Origin: an uncultured Bacteroidota bacterium
Lineage (GTDB): Bacteria; Bacteroidota; Bacteroidia; UKL13-3
Length of the DNA: 17,115 bases
NCBI GenBank assembly: GCA_903898215.1
Contig: CAIUEQ010000012.1
Coordinates: forward strand, 1 to 17,115
Reading direction: 5' to 3'
The translations under genes were made by a program, and so were the position numbers. Within the stretch, counting starts at the first letter, position 1. Every line of letters starts with the position of its first letter. Below are positions 7,702 to 17,070 of this stretch, in pieces. A model generated the notes under the pieces. That model was given only the letters and a program-made list of their open reading frames with translations, did no database searches and was not told where the DNA came from.

Positions 7702-7734
7702 CAAAGGTAAACGCAAAATCGCCCAGTAACCAAA
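7702..7734 (-). promoter_or_regulatory. Candidate Bacteroidota-type promoter, minus strand
   Basis: On the minus strand TTTG (7734-7731) is followed by a 21-nt spacer and TACCTTTG (7709-7702). This agrees with the Bacteroidota consensus of a TTG-type -33 element and TAnnTTTG at -7 with roughly 17-23 nt between them. It points into the 110-codon open frame at 7330-7662. A few such pairs are expected by chance in a window of this size and composition, so the call rests on its position. Confidence 0.35.
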
Positions 7735-8106
7735 TCGAAATTCGGTAGTAGAAAATGATGGTAACGCTCTTAAACGATCGAAAATAGTACAAAGTAATTA
7801 TTATCGAATTTTCTTGAAACTAAAGTATATCAACATGAAATATTAGAGTTTTAATTGAATATTTATTCTTTAAAGTGTGGAAAAATGACTCTAATCTTTC
7901 TCACAAAAAAATTGAATAGAGCATTATTTGCATCATTAACATTTCCAACTACTATGGTAATATTTGGCAATAAATTGGAGGAAACAGGGTCTATAACTAT
8001 TAAAAAAGTTATATTATTATTGAGAAAATAAACTAAACTTTATGACGACTCTGAAAACCATTCACTATTTTTATGGTAATAAGCGAATTGAATAACAACA
8101 GCAAAT

Positions 8107-8232
8107 AAAAATAATGCATTATTATTTTTATAACTAACTACTAAAATTCCCAATAATAGTTAGGTGAATCTTATACTCACTATTTCGATTTTAAACTACA
8201 CGCTCAAACGAGACGTCTCGACTTATCTCGTT
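8107..8232. repeat. Cluster of three inverted repeats in the gene desert
   Basis: Within 126 nt there are a 14-bp perfect palindrome AATAATGCATTATT (8110-8123), a 7-bp stem CTAACTA/TAGTTAG (8134-8140 and 8157-8163, 16-nt loop), and the 12-bp palindrome CGAGACGTCTCG (8209-8220). The last overlaps a second pairing, AACGAGA (8207-8213) with TCTCGTT (8226-8232). The AT palindrome could arise by chance, but the GC-rich 12-mer is notable in this context. It could be operator sites, a structured RNA or the scar of a mobile element. Confidence 0.45.
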
Positions 8233-8867
8233 ATATTTCAACTTGATTGAGTGATAATTACACGATGAAACTGAAAACCATAAAGTAATCTTACAAAAAC
8301 ACTCGAAACCAGATATCAAAAGTAAACATTACTAATCCTTATACATTTTGTCTTTATGCTTAGGAATGGCACTCTAAAATTATTTTATTATCCCTTTTGA
8401 ATGCGACAATTTAATACCTGACTTTTTTCTTGATTTGGTAGGTAATTTATTATTAATTAATTTATTGCATCTTGATAAATGAACATGATGCCCAAATGTA
8501 TTTCTTTAAAAAATATGCTCTAATTCCAAAGAATTTAATCCGAATCCATTTATTCAATAAAAATTAGATAGAGGTAAAATAATCTAAACGAAAATATCAT
8601 TTGTGTACTCACTACAAATACAGTCCCTGATATAAAAAAGAAATACGAACCATGCGGTAACTGAATTAAATTGCCTATTAGAATTTTACTGTTTTTATTT
8701 ATATTCTTTCAGAATATGATTTTAAAAATGACAATCATTAAAAGGGAGAGAGTTTTGTTAATCAGTTAATCACTTCGAATCATTTTAAAGAAAAAAAACA
8801 CCGAACACATTTAACATGTCTGAAATTTTAATTCCTTCCTCTTCTTCTAAAAACTCTTCAAAATGCT

Positions 8868-9854
8868 CTACTTAATAATTACCAATTTATCCAATTTCAA
8901 TTTTTTATCACCTACTTTTATTTCGTAGTAATAAGTACCTGCATTCAGTTCATTGGCGTGTATCAACAAAGTTTTGTTTTCAGCATTTAATTTTTCTTGT
9001 TTCACCATTCTGCCCGTAATATCGTATATTGTAATTAAGCCAGTTTCTGTTCCATCTAATTGGTATTGCAATACCATATTCCCATTATTGGGGTTGGGAA
9101 ACAATTTGAAGTTATTTTCCATTCCCATTTCCTCCACCCCGCTTGGGTCGCAATATACCACACTCGCATTATCAATATAATAATAAGTGTAGAGAGCTGT
9201 GCTTGCCCCAATTAATTGAGCATTTGTAGTTGACGGACTATGAAAATTTCCGATTGTCATAAATCGTTCACCACCATTTGCTATAAAATAACCTGAAACA
9301 AGCATCCAGTTTATTGTATCATTTAGCATATTCGTTATTGGGTTTTCGACTTGTGGTGATACAGTATCTATTGCATGAAAATTAGGTGCTAATAAACTAT
9401 CATTTGAGAAATAAGCCCCCAAGTTACTGATTGAATATTTTGAACATTCCGCTAAAGAAACATAAAACTGCACACAATATTTTTTGTTTGCTTTTAAGGT
9501 ATCCATCAACGGCACTTCTAAATATTCGCCATAATTGGGATTCATTGTTGTGTCGCCAAAGGGAATGATACCAGCATATCCATAAGCTGAATATGCGTTT
9601 TGTGTTCCATACTCATTAGTCGGTACCCCTTCTGCTGTGAAATTCGAACAAGTATCAAACAAATCTGTGCTCGAACTGGAAGAGGTATTCCCATTCCCAA
9701 TGTTTGGCTGAAACCATGGAGTAGCATAATAAATCTTCCCTCCCGCATACGGGCATTGCACAGATGTATCAAATCCAGGGTTTGGAACAAGATTTTGAGA
9801 GTAAGTATTCTTTAATGCGAATATCAAAAATAATATGATAATATACTTTTTCAT
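8868..9854 (-). CDS. Secreted T9SS cargo protein with N-terminal jelly-roll-like domain
   Basis: The start is the ATG at 9854 (328 residues), which places a textbook signal peptide at the N-terminus (KKYIIILFLIFALKNTYSQ). An ATG at 9893 lies inside a hairpin and is unlikely. Residues 21-235 form a domain opening NLVPNPGFD and closing YYYIDNASVVYCD, a pattern typical of carbohydrate-binding jelly-roll modules of Bacteroidota. The last 80 or so residues are a type A T9SS C-terminal domain, with FKLFPNPNNGNM (249-260), an ITIYDITGR strand (274-282), LNAGTYYYEIKV and the end LDKLVIIK. The protein should cross the inner membrane by Sec and the outer membrane by T9SS, with the CTD removed. No catalytic residues are seen, so it is probably a binding or adhesive protein. 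It is a paralogue of the 392-residue protein at 15892-17070. Confidence 0.9.
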   Translation of the reverse strand: MKKYIIILFLIFALKNTYSQNLVPNPGFDTSVQCPYAGGKIYYATPWFQPNIGNGNTSSSSSTDLFDTCSNFTAEGVPTNEYGTQNAYSAYGYAGIIPFGDTTMNPNYGEYLEVPLMDTLKANKKYCVQFYVSLAECSKYSISNLGAYFSNDSLLAPNFHAIDTVSPQVENPITNMLNDTINWMLVSGYFIANGGERFMTIGNFHSPSTTNAQLIGASTALYTYYYIDNASVVYCDPSGVEEMGMENNFKLFPNPNNGNMVLQYQLDGTETGLITIYDITGRMVKQEKLNAENKTLLIHANELNAGTYYYEIKVGDKKLKLDKLVIIK

Positions 9855-9871
9855 TTTTATAATAATAAAAC

Positions 9872-9898
9872 GCCCTATGTACACATTGTACATAGGGC
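9872..9898 (-). terminator. Hairpin and T-rich tract between two T9SS cargo genes
   Basis: GCCCTATGTACA and TGTACATAGGGC form a perfect 12-bp stem around a 3-nt loop. Read on the minus strand the stem starts 10 nt after the stop of the 1842-residue gene and is followed by GTTTTATTATT, the form of an intrinsic terminator. The same element lies 17 nt upstream of the next start codon (9854), so partial read-through or attenuation of the downstream gene is possible. Stem, loop and tract are seen directly; function is inferred. Confidence 0.75.
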
Positions 9899-9908
9899 AT
9901 TAATTAAT

Positions 9909-12900
9909 TTATTTAATAATTACAATTTTTCCGTTTTTATAAATTTTATCGTTTACTCTAAGGTTGTAATAATAAATTCCTGCATTCAGTTCACTTTCAT
10001 CAATGTTCAGTACAGTGCTTTTCGAATTTATTTGAAAACTTCTTATCGTCCGGCCAGCAATATCATATAGCATTAAGTCAGCGTTATCATTCTCATTCAA
10101 ATGATATTTCAAGGTCATTGTGCCGTCATTTGGATTAGGATACAATACAAAATCGTTATCCGAAGTGGGCTTTGAAGCATGCTGAAGACTTTTCCCTATA
10201 GCTTCGCAGTTATTTTCAAAGTTTATTATGTCATTTATTATACCATAATAAAGAACCCTCGCTTCCCATATCACTGCGCCTCCTTCGGATGGACACTGAG
10301 CGGCTATAGCATATATAGCGGTGGAATCTTCAGGTGTGTATTGATAGGTGCTATCCTGCAATTTTAATAAATAATAATAATTTACAGCCTTCTGATTAGC
10401 CTCCACTCCGTTACTTGGGAAAACTTGTCCATTTTTTGAATTTGCAGCTGTGTAATTTTTATCGACTATATATTTACTCACATCCTTAAGTTGCCCCAAG
10501 GCAGCCACTTTCGCACTATCATAAAACAACTGAAGTTGCCCTGTTGTGTCTTGCGTCATTGCATCCGTACTATCCAGTATTTCGTATGCTATCATTTTGT
10601 TATGATATTGCAATTCTTGTTGGTAGAGTGCAGATTGGGTACTGTCAAAAGCAAGTTCCTTTAATTCTGTGGTGCTCAATGCGGCAAATTGTGGTGTTAT
10701 TACCACGCCTGTGCAGTTCATCGCTGTATATAAATATAATGGGCTGAATCCATTTCCTACAGAATATGGATTTGACCAATTTGAACCATTAAGTGAAGCC
10801 GCAGGAATGGCACTAGATGGCAAATAAAGTTTTGACAATGCTGGATTTGCATTATTAGAAGTATAAGTGTCAAAAACAAAAGAGTTCCATGTCCATGATA
10901 ATCCACAGGTTTGCCCGGGTGTCATGCCGTTGTTTGGCAATCCTTGTGGCCCTATATTACCAAGTGGTAGTGCAGCCTGGTCCAACACAAAGCCCCTTAA
11001 ACCATATCCTAAAGAGTTATTTAATACTTTGCTGGGAAAACATTTGTCCTTAAAAGTCATGCTTTGTCCGCAATCATGCACACTATTGCACAAAACAGAT
11101 GACCATGGACTTAAGTTTACAAAAATTCCCTTATAATTAAAATTATATCTTCCAACCCCATTGCCTAATGTACCCACAGAGTGAATATCTGTATTCTTTG
11201 CAATGGTAGCATTTACACATTTATCTATTTCAATGCCACTTCCCGAATTTGTAGTAGGATTGTTCAATGTAATTCCAACATTTGTTATACTGTCATTATT
11301 CGCGGCTATAATTAGTGCTCCATTTACATTGTTTGCAATAATTCCATTAAGCAATGATCCATTTTGTAAAGCACTTATTGTGTTATACTCTATTTTCACG
11401 GGTACTGTTGTTTGTGCCCCATTCCCTAAATCTGTCACAGTTATGGCGTTTGTGCATGAACCAGCTCCACTTGTTCCATCCCCATATATTTTATTTTTTT
11501 CAATATGTGTATTGGTAGCATTTATCCTGCCCAACAAATCACGATATAACCATATTCCCAATTTGAAATTTGTAATCCGATTATAATAAATGTCTACAGA
11601 ATTATTAGTCGAAGGGTATATTTCCATGCCAACAAAACCCGTAGTAGCATTTGTGAGTATATTCGAAAACGTATTGTTACGAATTGTATTATAAGTATAG
11701 TATTTAATAAATATACCACTAAAAACATTAGTGAATGTATTAGAATAAAGATTTGCTGTTGTAGCTCCAGTACCAATTTGAATGCTATAAGAACCACCTG
11801 TTTGAGTTCCCAAACCAAATATTGCTAAATTTCCAGAACATGTATAATTGGGAACAGTAACAAAATTCTGAAAAGTGTTGTTGTATATAATAGAGCTTGT
11901 TCTATTTAAATATATGCCATAATTCAGGTTGTCGAATTTATTATTATTTACAGCATTACTGGCGTCTCCAATATTTAATTGTTTTACATCTGTTGAATAA
12001 ACACCATAGCTACTTCGGTTATTTGTTCCTTTTATGTTTTTAGGCTGTAATGTAGCCACATAATTGTTAAGATTTAAGTTTGCAACCGTGAAATTAATTG
12101 ACGGATTAGGATTCGAGACTATGTCTCTACATGTGAAAATCGCATTTTTTATTGTTCCTGGGTGTATATTTACATATTGTAGAACCTCTATCGCAGTTTT
12201 ATTTCTATTAAATATTGCACCATCAACATCATATTTTCCTCCCCCCTGTGAAACAATTGCATGATTTGCATCCTCAATAAAAGAACTTTCCGTTACCTTC
12301 AGCGTTCTTCCAGTCGGTATATTTATTTCGTCCCACGTTACATCATCACAACTAAATATATGTGTTCTGTCCTTCAATATCAAATCACCAACTGTTAAAT
12401 TTATTCTCGCATTCTCACCCATAACAATATTACAATTACTAATAGATAAATTTTTATCTATATTTAATACGCCATTGGCTAATATTGTAATGTTGGTTGA
12501 CGCAACAAGCGACATTCCGGGAAATAAGATACTCGAATTTATTGTGGTGCCCGGTTGGACAACATATGGGAAAATCAAATTAGTACATTGTGGAGGTGCT
12601 GTTTGTACGGTTACAGTTACCGTTGTGGACGCTGAACAAGTTCCATTAGTCGCAGTAACCGTGTAAGTGGTGGTGACAAGCGGGTTTACAGTAATACTTG
12701 TATTAGTAGTGGTTATATTACCTGGTTGCCATGTGTAACTTGTGGCTCCAGCCGATGTAGCCGTAAGTGTGCTTGTTCCTCCAGTCATTACAGTGGTTGG
12801 TGACGCTGTAGCAGAAACACTTAAACTACCAGCATTCACCGTTATCGTTTGCCCGGCAAAATACGGTCCACATCCTCCAATATAATAAATATAGGTGATA

Positions 12901-15437
12901 ATATGATTTCCTACACCTGCAACACTTGCATCAAAAGTATACTGATTTCCATTATTACTTACTCCAGCTCCAGTAAACACTCCACCTGGAGTGCCGTTTA
13001 CATTTAACCCTAAGTTAGTAATAGTCTGATTAATGCATAATACAGTAGGTAGGTTTAATGTTGTTGCAGTTGCAGCAGGTTCAATAGAAATATCATCTAG
13101 AAAAACAGCTCTGCCATCAATTCCACCTGTACCTATATTAGGGTAATATCCAAGTGATACACCTAGAGCATTATAACTATAACTTGACGAGCCGTTAAAT
13201 GTAAATGAAATTGAATAGGGATACCAATCTGCCATTGGTGAATTACTCAGAGACACAGATACATTTGCGGGTATCAATATCGGATTACACAAATTAACAG
13301 AATTAGGTATAGATAATACAGGTGATCCTCCTGTACCATTTGCAAGCGTACCAATTCCAAATGGTACAACAATGTTCGGATAACTTGTAAAAGTTACTGT
13401 AGTTGGTAAATTTGTTGTAGATGTCCCTGCAACATTGTTATGTATTTTAGCCCAAAATTTTAGTACATATTGTGTCCCGTTTATCAATGGAGCGTTTAAT
13501 ATGGTTTGTGCGGCTTTTGAGAACCATACGAAATTATTATTTCTTGACCATAACAGAATGAATTTATCATTAATCGTGTTATTATTACTTACATTCGGTA
13601 ACCCAGTATGTGAATCTGTAGCTGGAATACTATTATATGTAGATGTCCCAACATTACATACTCCTGAATTGCTGCTACAGTTCCTCGCCATCAATTCTGG
13701 GTCATCACTCAAATAATCCCAACAATTAACAGATGTTTGGTAGAATGAAGCATTTGGGCCAAACCATGCGCAATTAGTTGCAGTTTCAAAATCTCCATTA
13801 TTCACCATGTCGCAAGAAAGTGGTGTACAATTCGGATTCAAAAAATATACATAAATATAGGTAATATTTCCCTTGTTCCCCGTAATTGAAACTGGTACAT
13901 AACGTAATAAATGAATGCCAGTTGGTACATTAGCTGGTGTCAATATTACATTAGCACTTGCATTTCCAGATGTGGCAGATAATGTCGCAGTAGGATCAGT
14001 TATATCCTCCAAACATATAAATGTATTTGCATTATAATCATTATTTAATATTCCTGAGATTGTTGCTGCTGCTGTTCCCATATAAGTGTACCCTCCCGTA
14101 GAACTCGAAATACCATCATCAATTCCTGACACACCTATACCTGCACAAGCTCCTGAACTATAAAGATAGTACGTGTTATTTGCAACACTTCCATAGCTAA
14201 TATTGGTACTATAACCTAAATCACAAAGCACCTGTTTTTCTTCTGGTTTTAAATATCTTTTAACATATTGGCTGCCTGTGCTGCTGGCATTACTCATTGA
14301 ATAATAAAGGTTGTTACTTAATGGTGGTTGGGGATTGAAACCACTTGGCACATAACATTCATCTTCAAAATGGCTCAAACTACTTCCTGTTTCATAAATT
14401 ACAGGTGTGTAAACAGGCACAGTAGTAGCGCCAGAATAAATCACTGCCGAAGCACACGGAGTTTGGTCAGTTGATGGAGTATTGTTCGGGGCGCTCCCTA
14501 TTACGTTGGCAATATTACCCAAAAGTGCAGGATTAAATTGGTAATTATACATTGAATTGCACGCACCACTATTAGTAATTAAATTTAACGAACCATTACT
14601 CGCACTCGATTTTAATTTTAAGTCAAATCTTGAGTAATAATTATAATAACTACCAAATCGAGAATATCCATTATAATCTATTAGGGAAGCAAAACCCAAC
14701 GCATGCGTTATTTCATGCAACGCAAGTGAGTATAAATCGTGTTTATTCACACAGCTTATATCATTCAAATCAGTATTCCAAGATATACCTACATTGTCAA
14801 AGTTAAATGCGATCATTCCATGATAAAAAGCCCCGCTTGTACTACTCGCTCCTCCATTGGTATAAAGTGGTGGACTTACATTTGTGTACGAATTAACACC
14901 GCTTATTATGGTTTTCCAAATTTCTCCATCTGCTATCCCTCCAAAGCCAGTGGTTGGCGTAGTTGTTGCATTATAAAATGAAGTTGCAAGTCCCAAAACA
15001 TTACTTGTAGATGCAGAATTTATTGGGGTTAGACATGGGTTAATATCCCTTACCCAAATATTTACTTTGTTGGAATTACCCATATTCGATAATGGTGAAT
15101 TAATAAATGCACTTATGTCTGAAAAAACTTGACATATAATTGCTCTTCTATCTATATCGGGCGAACCTGCCCCTTCCATTCCCGAACCTGTTTCGAAGTA
15201 TAGATTAAAATATCCTGATGTACATAAGAGGGGTGCCTTTAACATTCTTCCTCCTTGTCCATCATCTACACTGTCTATTTTAATGCTATCTAAAGTATAA
15301 TTATTACCATTTTTATCAAACACATTATCTAATAATCCATGTGGAGTATATTTTCGGGAGCCACTTTGCGCATTCATTGTATTTGTCCAACCTATCCCTA
15401 TCAAGGCAAGAACAATTATTGTAATTAGTTTTTTCAT
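9909..15437 (-). CDS. Giant secreted T9SS metalloprotease with Ig-like, jelly-roll and beta-helix domains
   Basis: The 1842-residue product starts with a signal peptide (KKLITIIVLALIGIGWTNTMNAQ). Residues 25-410 form a zinc-protease domain with HEITHALGF (241-249), the HExxHxxGF form used by leishmanolysin (M8) and related metzincins. SHFEDE (His356) is a candidate third zinc ligand and YSMS (Met381) a candidate Met-turn. An Ig-like segment follows (about 430-535). Then comes a jelly-roll-like module (543-787, opening NNGDFE and closing DDISIEP), a GGVFTGAGV-type beta domain (795-868), a PKD/Ig-like domain (873-945) and a long Asn-rich stretch with regularly recurring short strands (about 960-1460) consistent with a right-handed parallel beta-helix. 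A helical segment (1585-1750) precedes the type A T9SS sorting domain (1764-1842, LYPNPNDGTM to KIVIIK). It is likely a surface or secreted enzyme; the substrate is unknown. The start is secure because the signal peptide begins at the first ATG. Confidence 0.9.
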   Translation of the reverse strand: MKKLITIIVLALIGIGWTNTMNAQSGSRKYTPHGLLDNVFDKNGNNYTLDSIKIDSVDDGQGGRMLKAPLLCTSGYFNLYFETGSGMEGAGSPDIDRRAIICQVFSDISAFINSPLSNMGNSNKVNIWVRDINPCLTPINSASTSNVLGLATSFYNATTTPTTGFGGIADGEIWKTIISGVNSYTNVSPPLYTNGGASSTSGAFYHGMIAFNFDNVGISWNTDLNDISCVNKHDLYSLALHEITHALGFASLIDYNGYSRFGSYYNYYSRFDLKLKSSASNGSLNLITNSGACNSMYNYQFNPALLGNIANVIGSAPNNTPSTDQTPCASAVIYSGATTVPVYTPVIYETGSSLSHFEDECYVPSGFNPQPPLSNNLYYSMSNASSTGSQYVKRYLKPEEKQVLCDLGYSTNISYGSVANNTYYLYSSGACAGIGVSGIDDGISSSTGGYTYMGTAAATISGILNNDYNANTFICLEDITDPTATLSATSGNASANVILTPANVPTGIHLLRYVPVSITGNKGNITYIYVYFLNPNCTPLSCDMVNNGDFETATNCAWFGPNASFYQTSVNCWDYLSDDPELMARNCSSNSGVCNVGTSTYNSIPATDSHTGLPNVSNNNTINDKFILLWSRNNNFVWFSKAAQTILNAPLINGTQYVLKFWAKIHNNVAGTSTTNLPTTVTFTSYPNIVVPFGIGTLANGTGGSPVLSIPNSVNLCNPILIPANVSVSLSNSPMADWYPYSISFTFNGSSSYSYNALGVSLGYYPNIGTGGIDGRAVFLDDISIEPAATATTLNLPTVLCINQTITNLGLNVNGTPGGVFTGAGVSNNGNQYTFDASVAGVGNHIITYIYYIGGCGPYFAGQTITVNAGSLSVSATASPTTVMTGGTSTLTATSAGATSYTWQPGNITTTNTSITVNPLVTTTYTVTATNGTCSASTTVTVTVQTAPPQCTNLIFPYVVQPGTTINSSILFPGMSLVASTNITILANGVLNIDKNLSISNCNIVMGENARINLTVGDLILKDRTHIFSCDDVTWDEINIPTGRTLKVTESSFIEDANHAIVSQGGGKYDVDGAIFNRNKTAIEVLQYVNIHPGTIKNAIFTCRDIVSNPNPSINFTVANLNLNNYVATLQPKNIKGTNNRSSYGVYSTDVKQLNIGDASNAVNNNKFDNLNYGIYLNRTSSIIYNNTFQNFVTVPNYTCSGNLAIFGLGTQTGGSYSIQIGTGATTANLYSNTFTNVFSGIFIKYYTYNTIRNNTFSNILTNATTGFVGMEIYPSTNNSVDIYYNRITNFKLGIWLYRDLLGRINATNTHIEKNKIYGDGTSGAGSCTNAITVTDLGNGAQTTVPVKIEYNTISALQNGSLLNGIIANNVNGALIIAANNDSITNVGITLNNPTTNSGSGIEIDKCVNATIAKNTDIHSVGTLGNGVGRYNFNYKGIFVNLSPWSSVLCNSVHDCGQSMTFKDKCFPSKVLNNSLGYGLRGFVLDQAALPLGNIGPQGLPNNGMTPGQTCGLSWTWNSFVFDTYTSNNANPALSKLYLPSSAIPAASLNGSNWSNPYSVGNGFSPLYLYTAMNCTGVVITPQFAALSTTELKELAFDSTQSALYQQELQYHNKMIAYEILDSTDAMTQDTTGQLQLFYDSAKVAALGQLKDVSKYIVDKNYTAANSKNGQVFPSNGVEANQKAVNYYYLLKLQDSTYQYTPEDSTAIYAIAAQCPSEGGAVIWEARVLYYGIINDIINFENNCEAIGKSLQHASKPTSDNDFVLYPNPNDGTMTLKYHLNENDNADLMLYDIAGRTIRSFQINSKSTVLNIDESELNAGIYYYNLRVNDKIYKNGKIVIIK

Positions 15438-15891
15438 ATTATAAAGTATTATTTTGATTAATTTAAATTTTAAAACTTGAACATATTTATAACAAAATAC
15501 GCTGGGGAGGATGCGAAGAAATATGGTTAAAATAATTCATATCATCTTTATTTTATTTTTATCTTGTGTTTAAAATATTATTTTGGTTACAAAAAACAAT
15601 TAATTCATCCCTTCCTGTTACGCTATTTATAGCTGTTTTAACTCCAACTTAAAACTTCCATATATTTAGAAAATAAATTCATCATTGTATGACAACTTTC
15701 ATAACAATATTGCATTTAATTCGTACCACTAATTCCAGCATTTTATTATCAAATGTAAATCATTATCATTTATCTTAGAAAACTTCCCCATTTGTAAAGG
15801 ACTTTCTAATTCTCCATTTCTAATTACATCTATAAATATTACAAAATCAAATTTTTACAAGATTCAAGAATTCATTTTTCATAAAGACCTC
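15438..15891. other. 454-nt intergenic region between two T9SS cargo genes
   Basis: This AT-rich spacer should hold the 3' end signals of the 392-residue gene and the promoter of the 1842-residue gene, both on the minus strand. A TACATTTG match to the -7 element lies at 15757-15750 without a clear TTG partner, and TATTTTG (about 15498-15492), one base short of the consensus, lies nearer the start codon. Neither is convincing. No stable hairpin or small open frame of note was seen. Confidence 0.4.
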
Positions 15892-17070
15892 TTACTCTTT
15901 CACAAACCTTTTCCTCTTTACACCTCTCACTGTTCTTACTTCAATAAAATAAATTCCTTTGGCGAAACCACTTAAATCTACACCCACACTATTGCCTGTT
16001 GCCTTTTGACTATTCACAATTTCCCCCATCACATCATACATCTTTACTTCTTTTATATCTAAGTCCTCATTTGTAATTATTAATTCATTGGTGGCAGGGT
16101 TGGGTGCTATATTTATTTCCTTGCTATCACTTATTTCACCAACCCCGATATAACAATTACCTAATGCCACAGTAATGGTATCACTAGTAGCTCCACAAGG
16201 CGATGTTTGAGTCAAATAATAAGTAGTAGTAGTGGCAGGGCTTGCTTTTGGATTACCAATGTTTGCATTACTTAGCCCTGTTGTAGGCTGCCAACTGTAA
16301 CTTACACCAACATAATTTTCTTTCCCTATTTGCACAGAATCTCCATGACATATTGTTGTATCTATTCCTGCATCGGCATTTGGCATTTGAATTACACTTA
16401 CATCATCAATATAATAATATGATTCAAAATTACTTGATAATCCATTTATTATGACATAGGATGTATTCGCATCATTCTGAAAATTTCCAATAGTTATATA
16501 TTGTTCTCCTCCTAAAGCAGTATATACTCCTTGGACTCTCACCCAGTTTAATGTATCCATAATTGGAGGATTACCAATTAATAATATTTGAGGTGTGAGA
16601 TAATAAGGAAGGTATTGAGGGCATGTAACTGCAGATTGAGATAAATACGCACCTAAATTATTTGTAGCATAATATTCAGCATTTGATAAGTTGCAATAAA
16701 ATTGAACAATATAGCAGGAATTAAGAAATAACGAATCAGATAGTTTTATTTGAATATACTCTCTATGATTGGTTGATGGGGCTTGCCAACCAAAAATTCC
16801 TGCATATCCGAAGCCAGAGTGGGCAAATTGGAACATCCCATTTAAATAGTCTGGCACGTTTATAACTGATGAAATAGGAGCGCAGGCATTGTAGTAATCA
16901 GAAGTAGAATTATTTGGGTCGTACCACGGATAAGCACGATTGATTTGGCCTGGATTGGTAGGACATGTAGTAAAATATTCAAAATCCCCGTTAGGTACCA
17001 AATTGATTTGCCCAATTGAATTTATTTTGATACCTAATGAAAGAATTAAAATAAAAAAAATGTTTTTCAT
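15892..17070 (-). CDS. Secreted T9SS cargo protein with jelly-roll-like and PKD-like domains
   Basis: The 392-residue product has a signal peptide (KNIFFILILSLGIKINSIGQ) cleaved just before INLVPNGDFE. Residues 23-229 form the same type of domain as in the protein at 8868-9854: NLVPNGDFE (23-31), PWYDP, GYAGIFGW (89-95), REYIQIKLSD (103-112), YIVQFYCNLS (120-129), NLGAYLS (138-144), GGEQYITIGNF (187-197) and YYYIDDVSV (218-226). A PKD/Ig-like domain follows (232-301), with YSWQPTTGLSN and a TTTYYLT strand common in Bacteroidota secreted proteins. The CTD (316-392) has INIAPNPATNEL, VKMYDVMGEI, FAKGIYFIEV and a basic end KRKRFVKE, consistent with a type A sorting domain. It is likely exported by Sec and T9SS. 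No catalytic residues are apparent, so binding or adhesion is more likely than catalysis. Only 45 nt upstream are visible, so the promoter cannot be judged. Confidence 0.9.
   Translation of the reverse strand: MKNIFFILILSLGIKINSIGQINLVPNGDFEYFTTCPTNPGQINRAYPWYDPNNSTSDYYNACAPISSVINVPDYLNGMFQFAHSGFGYAGIFGWQAPSTNHREYIQIKLSDSLFLNSCYIVQFYCNLSNAEYYATNNLGAYLSQSAVTCPQYLPYYLTPQILLIGNPPIMDTLNWVRVQGVYTALGGEQYITIGNFQNDANTSYVIINGLSSNFESYYYIDDVSVIQMPNADAGIDTTICHGDSVQIGKENYVGVSYSWQPTTGLSNANIGNPKASPATTTTYYLTQTSPCGATSDTITVALGNCYIGVGEISDSKEINIAPNPATNELIITNEDLDIKEVKMYDVMGEIVNSQKATGNSVGVDLSGFAKGIYFIEVRTVRGVKRKRFVKE

Larger units (their letters stand above)
7056..8867. other. About 1.8-kb gene-poor, very AT-rich interval
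   Basis: No convincing intact gene was found on either strand. The interval contains a 110-codon open frame without an early ATG (7330-7662, minus), a promoter-like site reading into it, and three inverted repeats at 8107-8232, all listed separately. The stretches 7740-8100 and 8240-8860 show only short, stop-rich frames. An 8-base A run at 8791-8798 would read as T8 on the minus strand about 70 nt after the stop of the downstream T9SS gene, but no good stem precedes it. No tRNA or CRISPR array was recognised. It separates the hydrolase region from the secreted-protein region. Confidence 0.55.

Noticed and set aside
8791..8868. T8 run on the minus strand downstream of the 328-residue T9SS gene
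   Set aside because: Only a 4-bp stem (ACAT/ATGT) precedes it and it is about 70 nt after the stop; insufficient for a terminator call.
10179..13716. Several plus-strand open frames of 60-127 codons
   Set aside because: They lie antisense inside the large T9SS metalloprotease gene, have no domain sense, and their length is explained by the codon bias of the real gene.
15750..15757. TACATTTG as a promoter for the giant T9SS gene
   Set aside because: No TTG element at suitable spacing and more than 300 nt from the start codon; such 8-mers are common by chance in AT-rich DNA.
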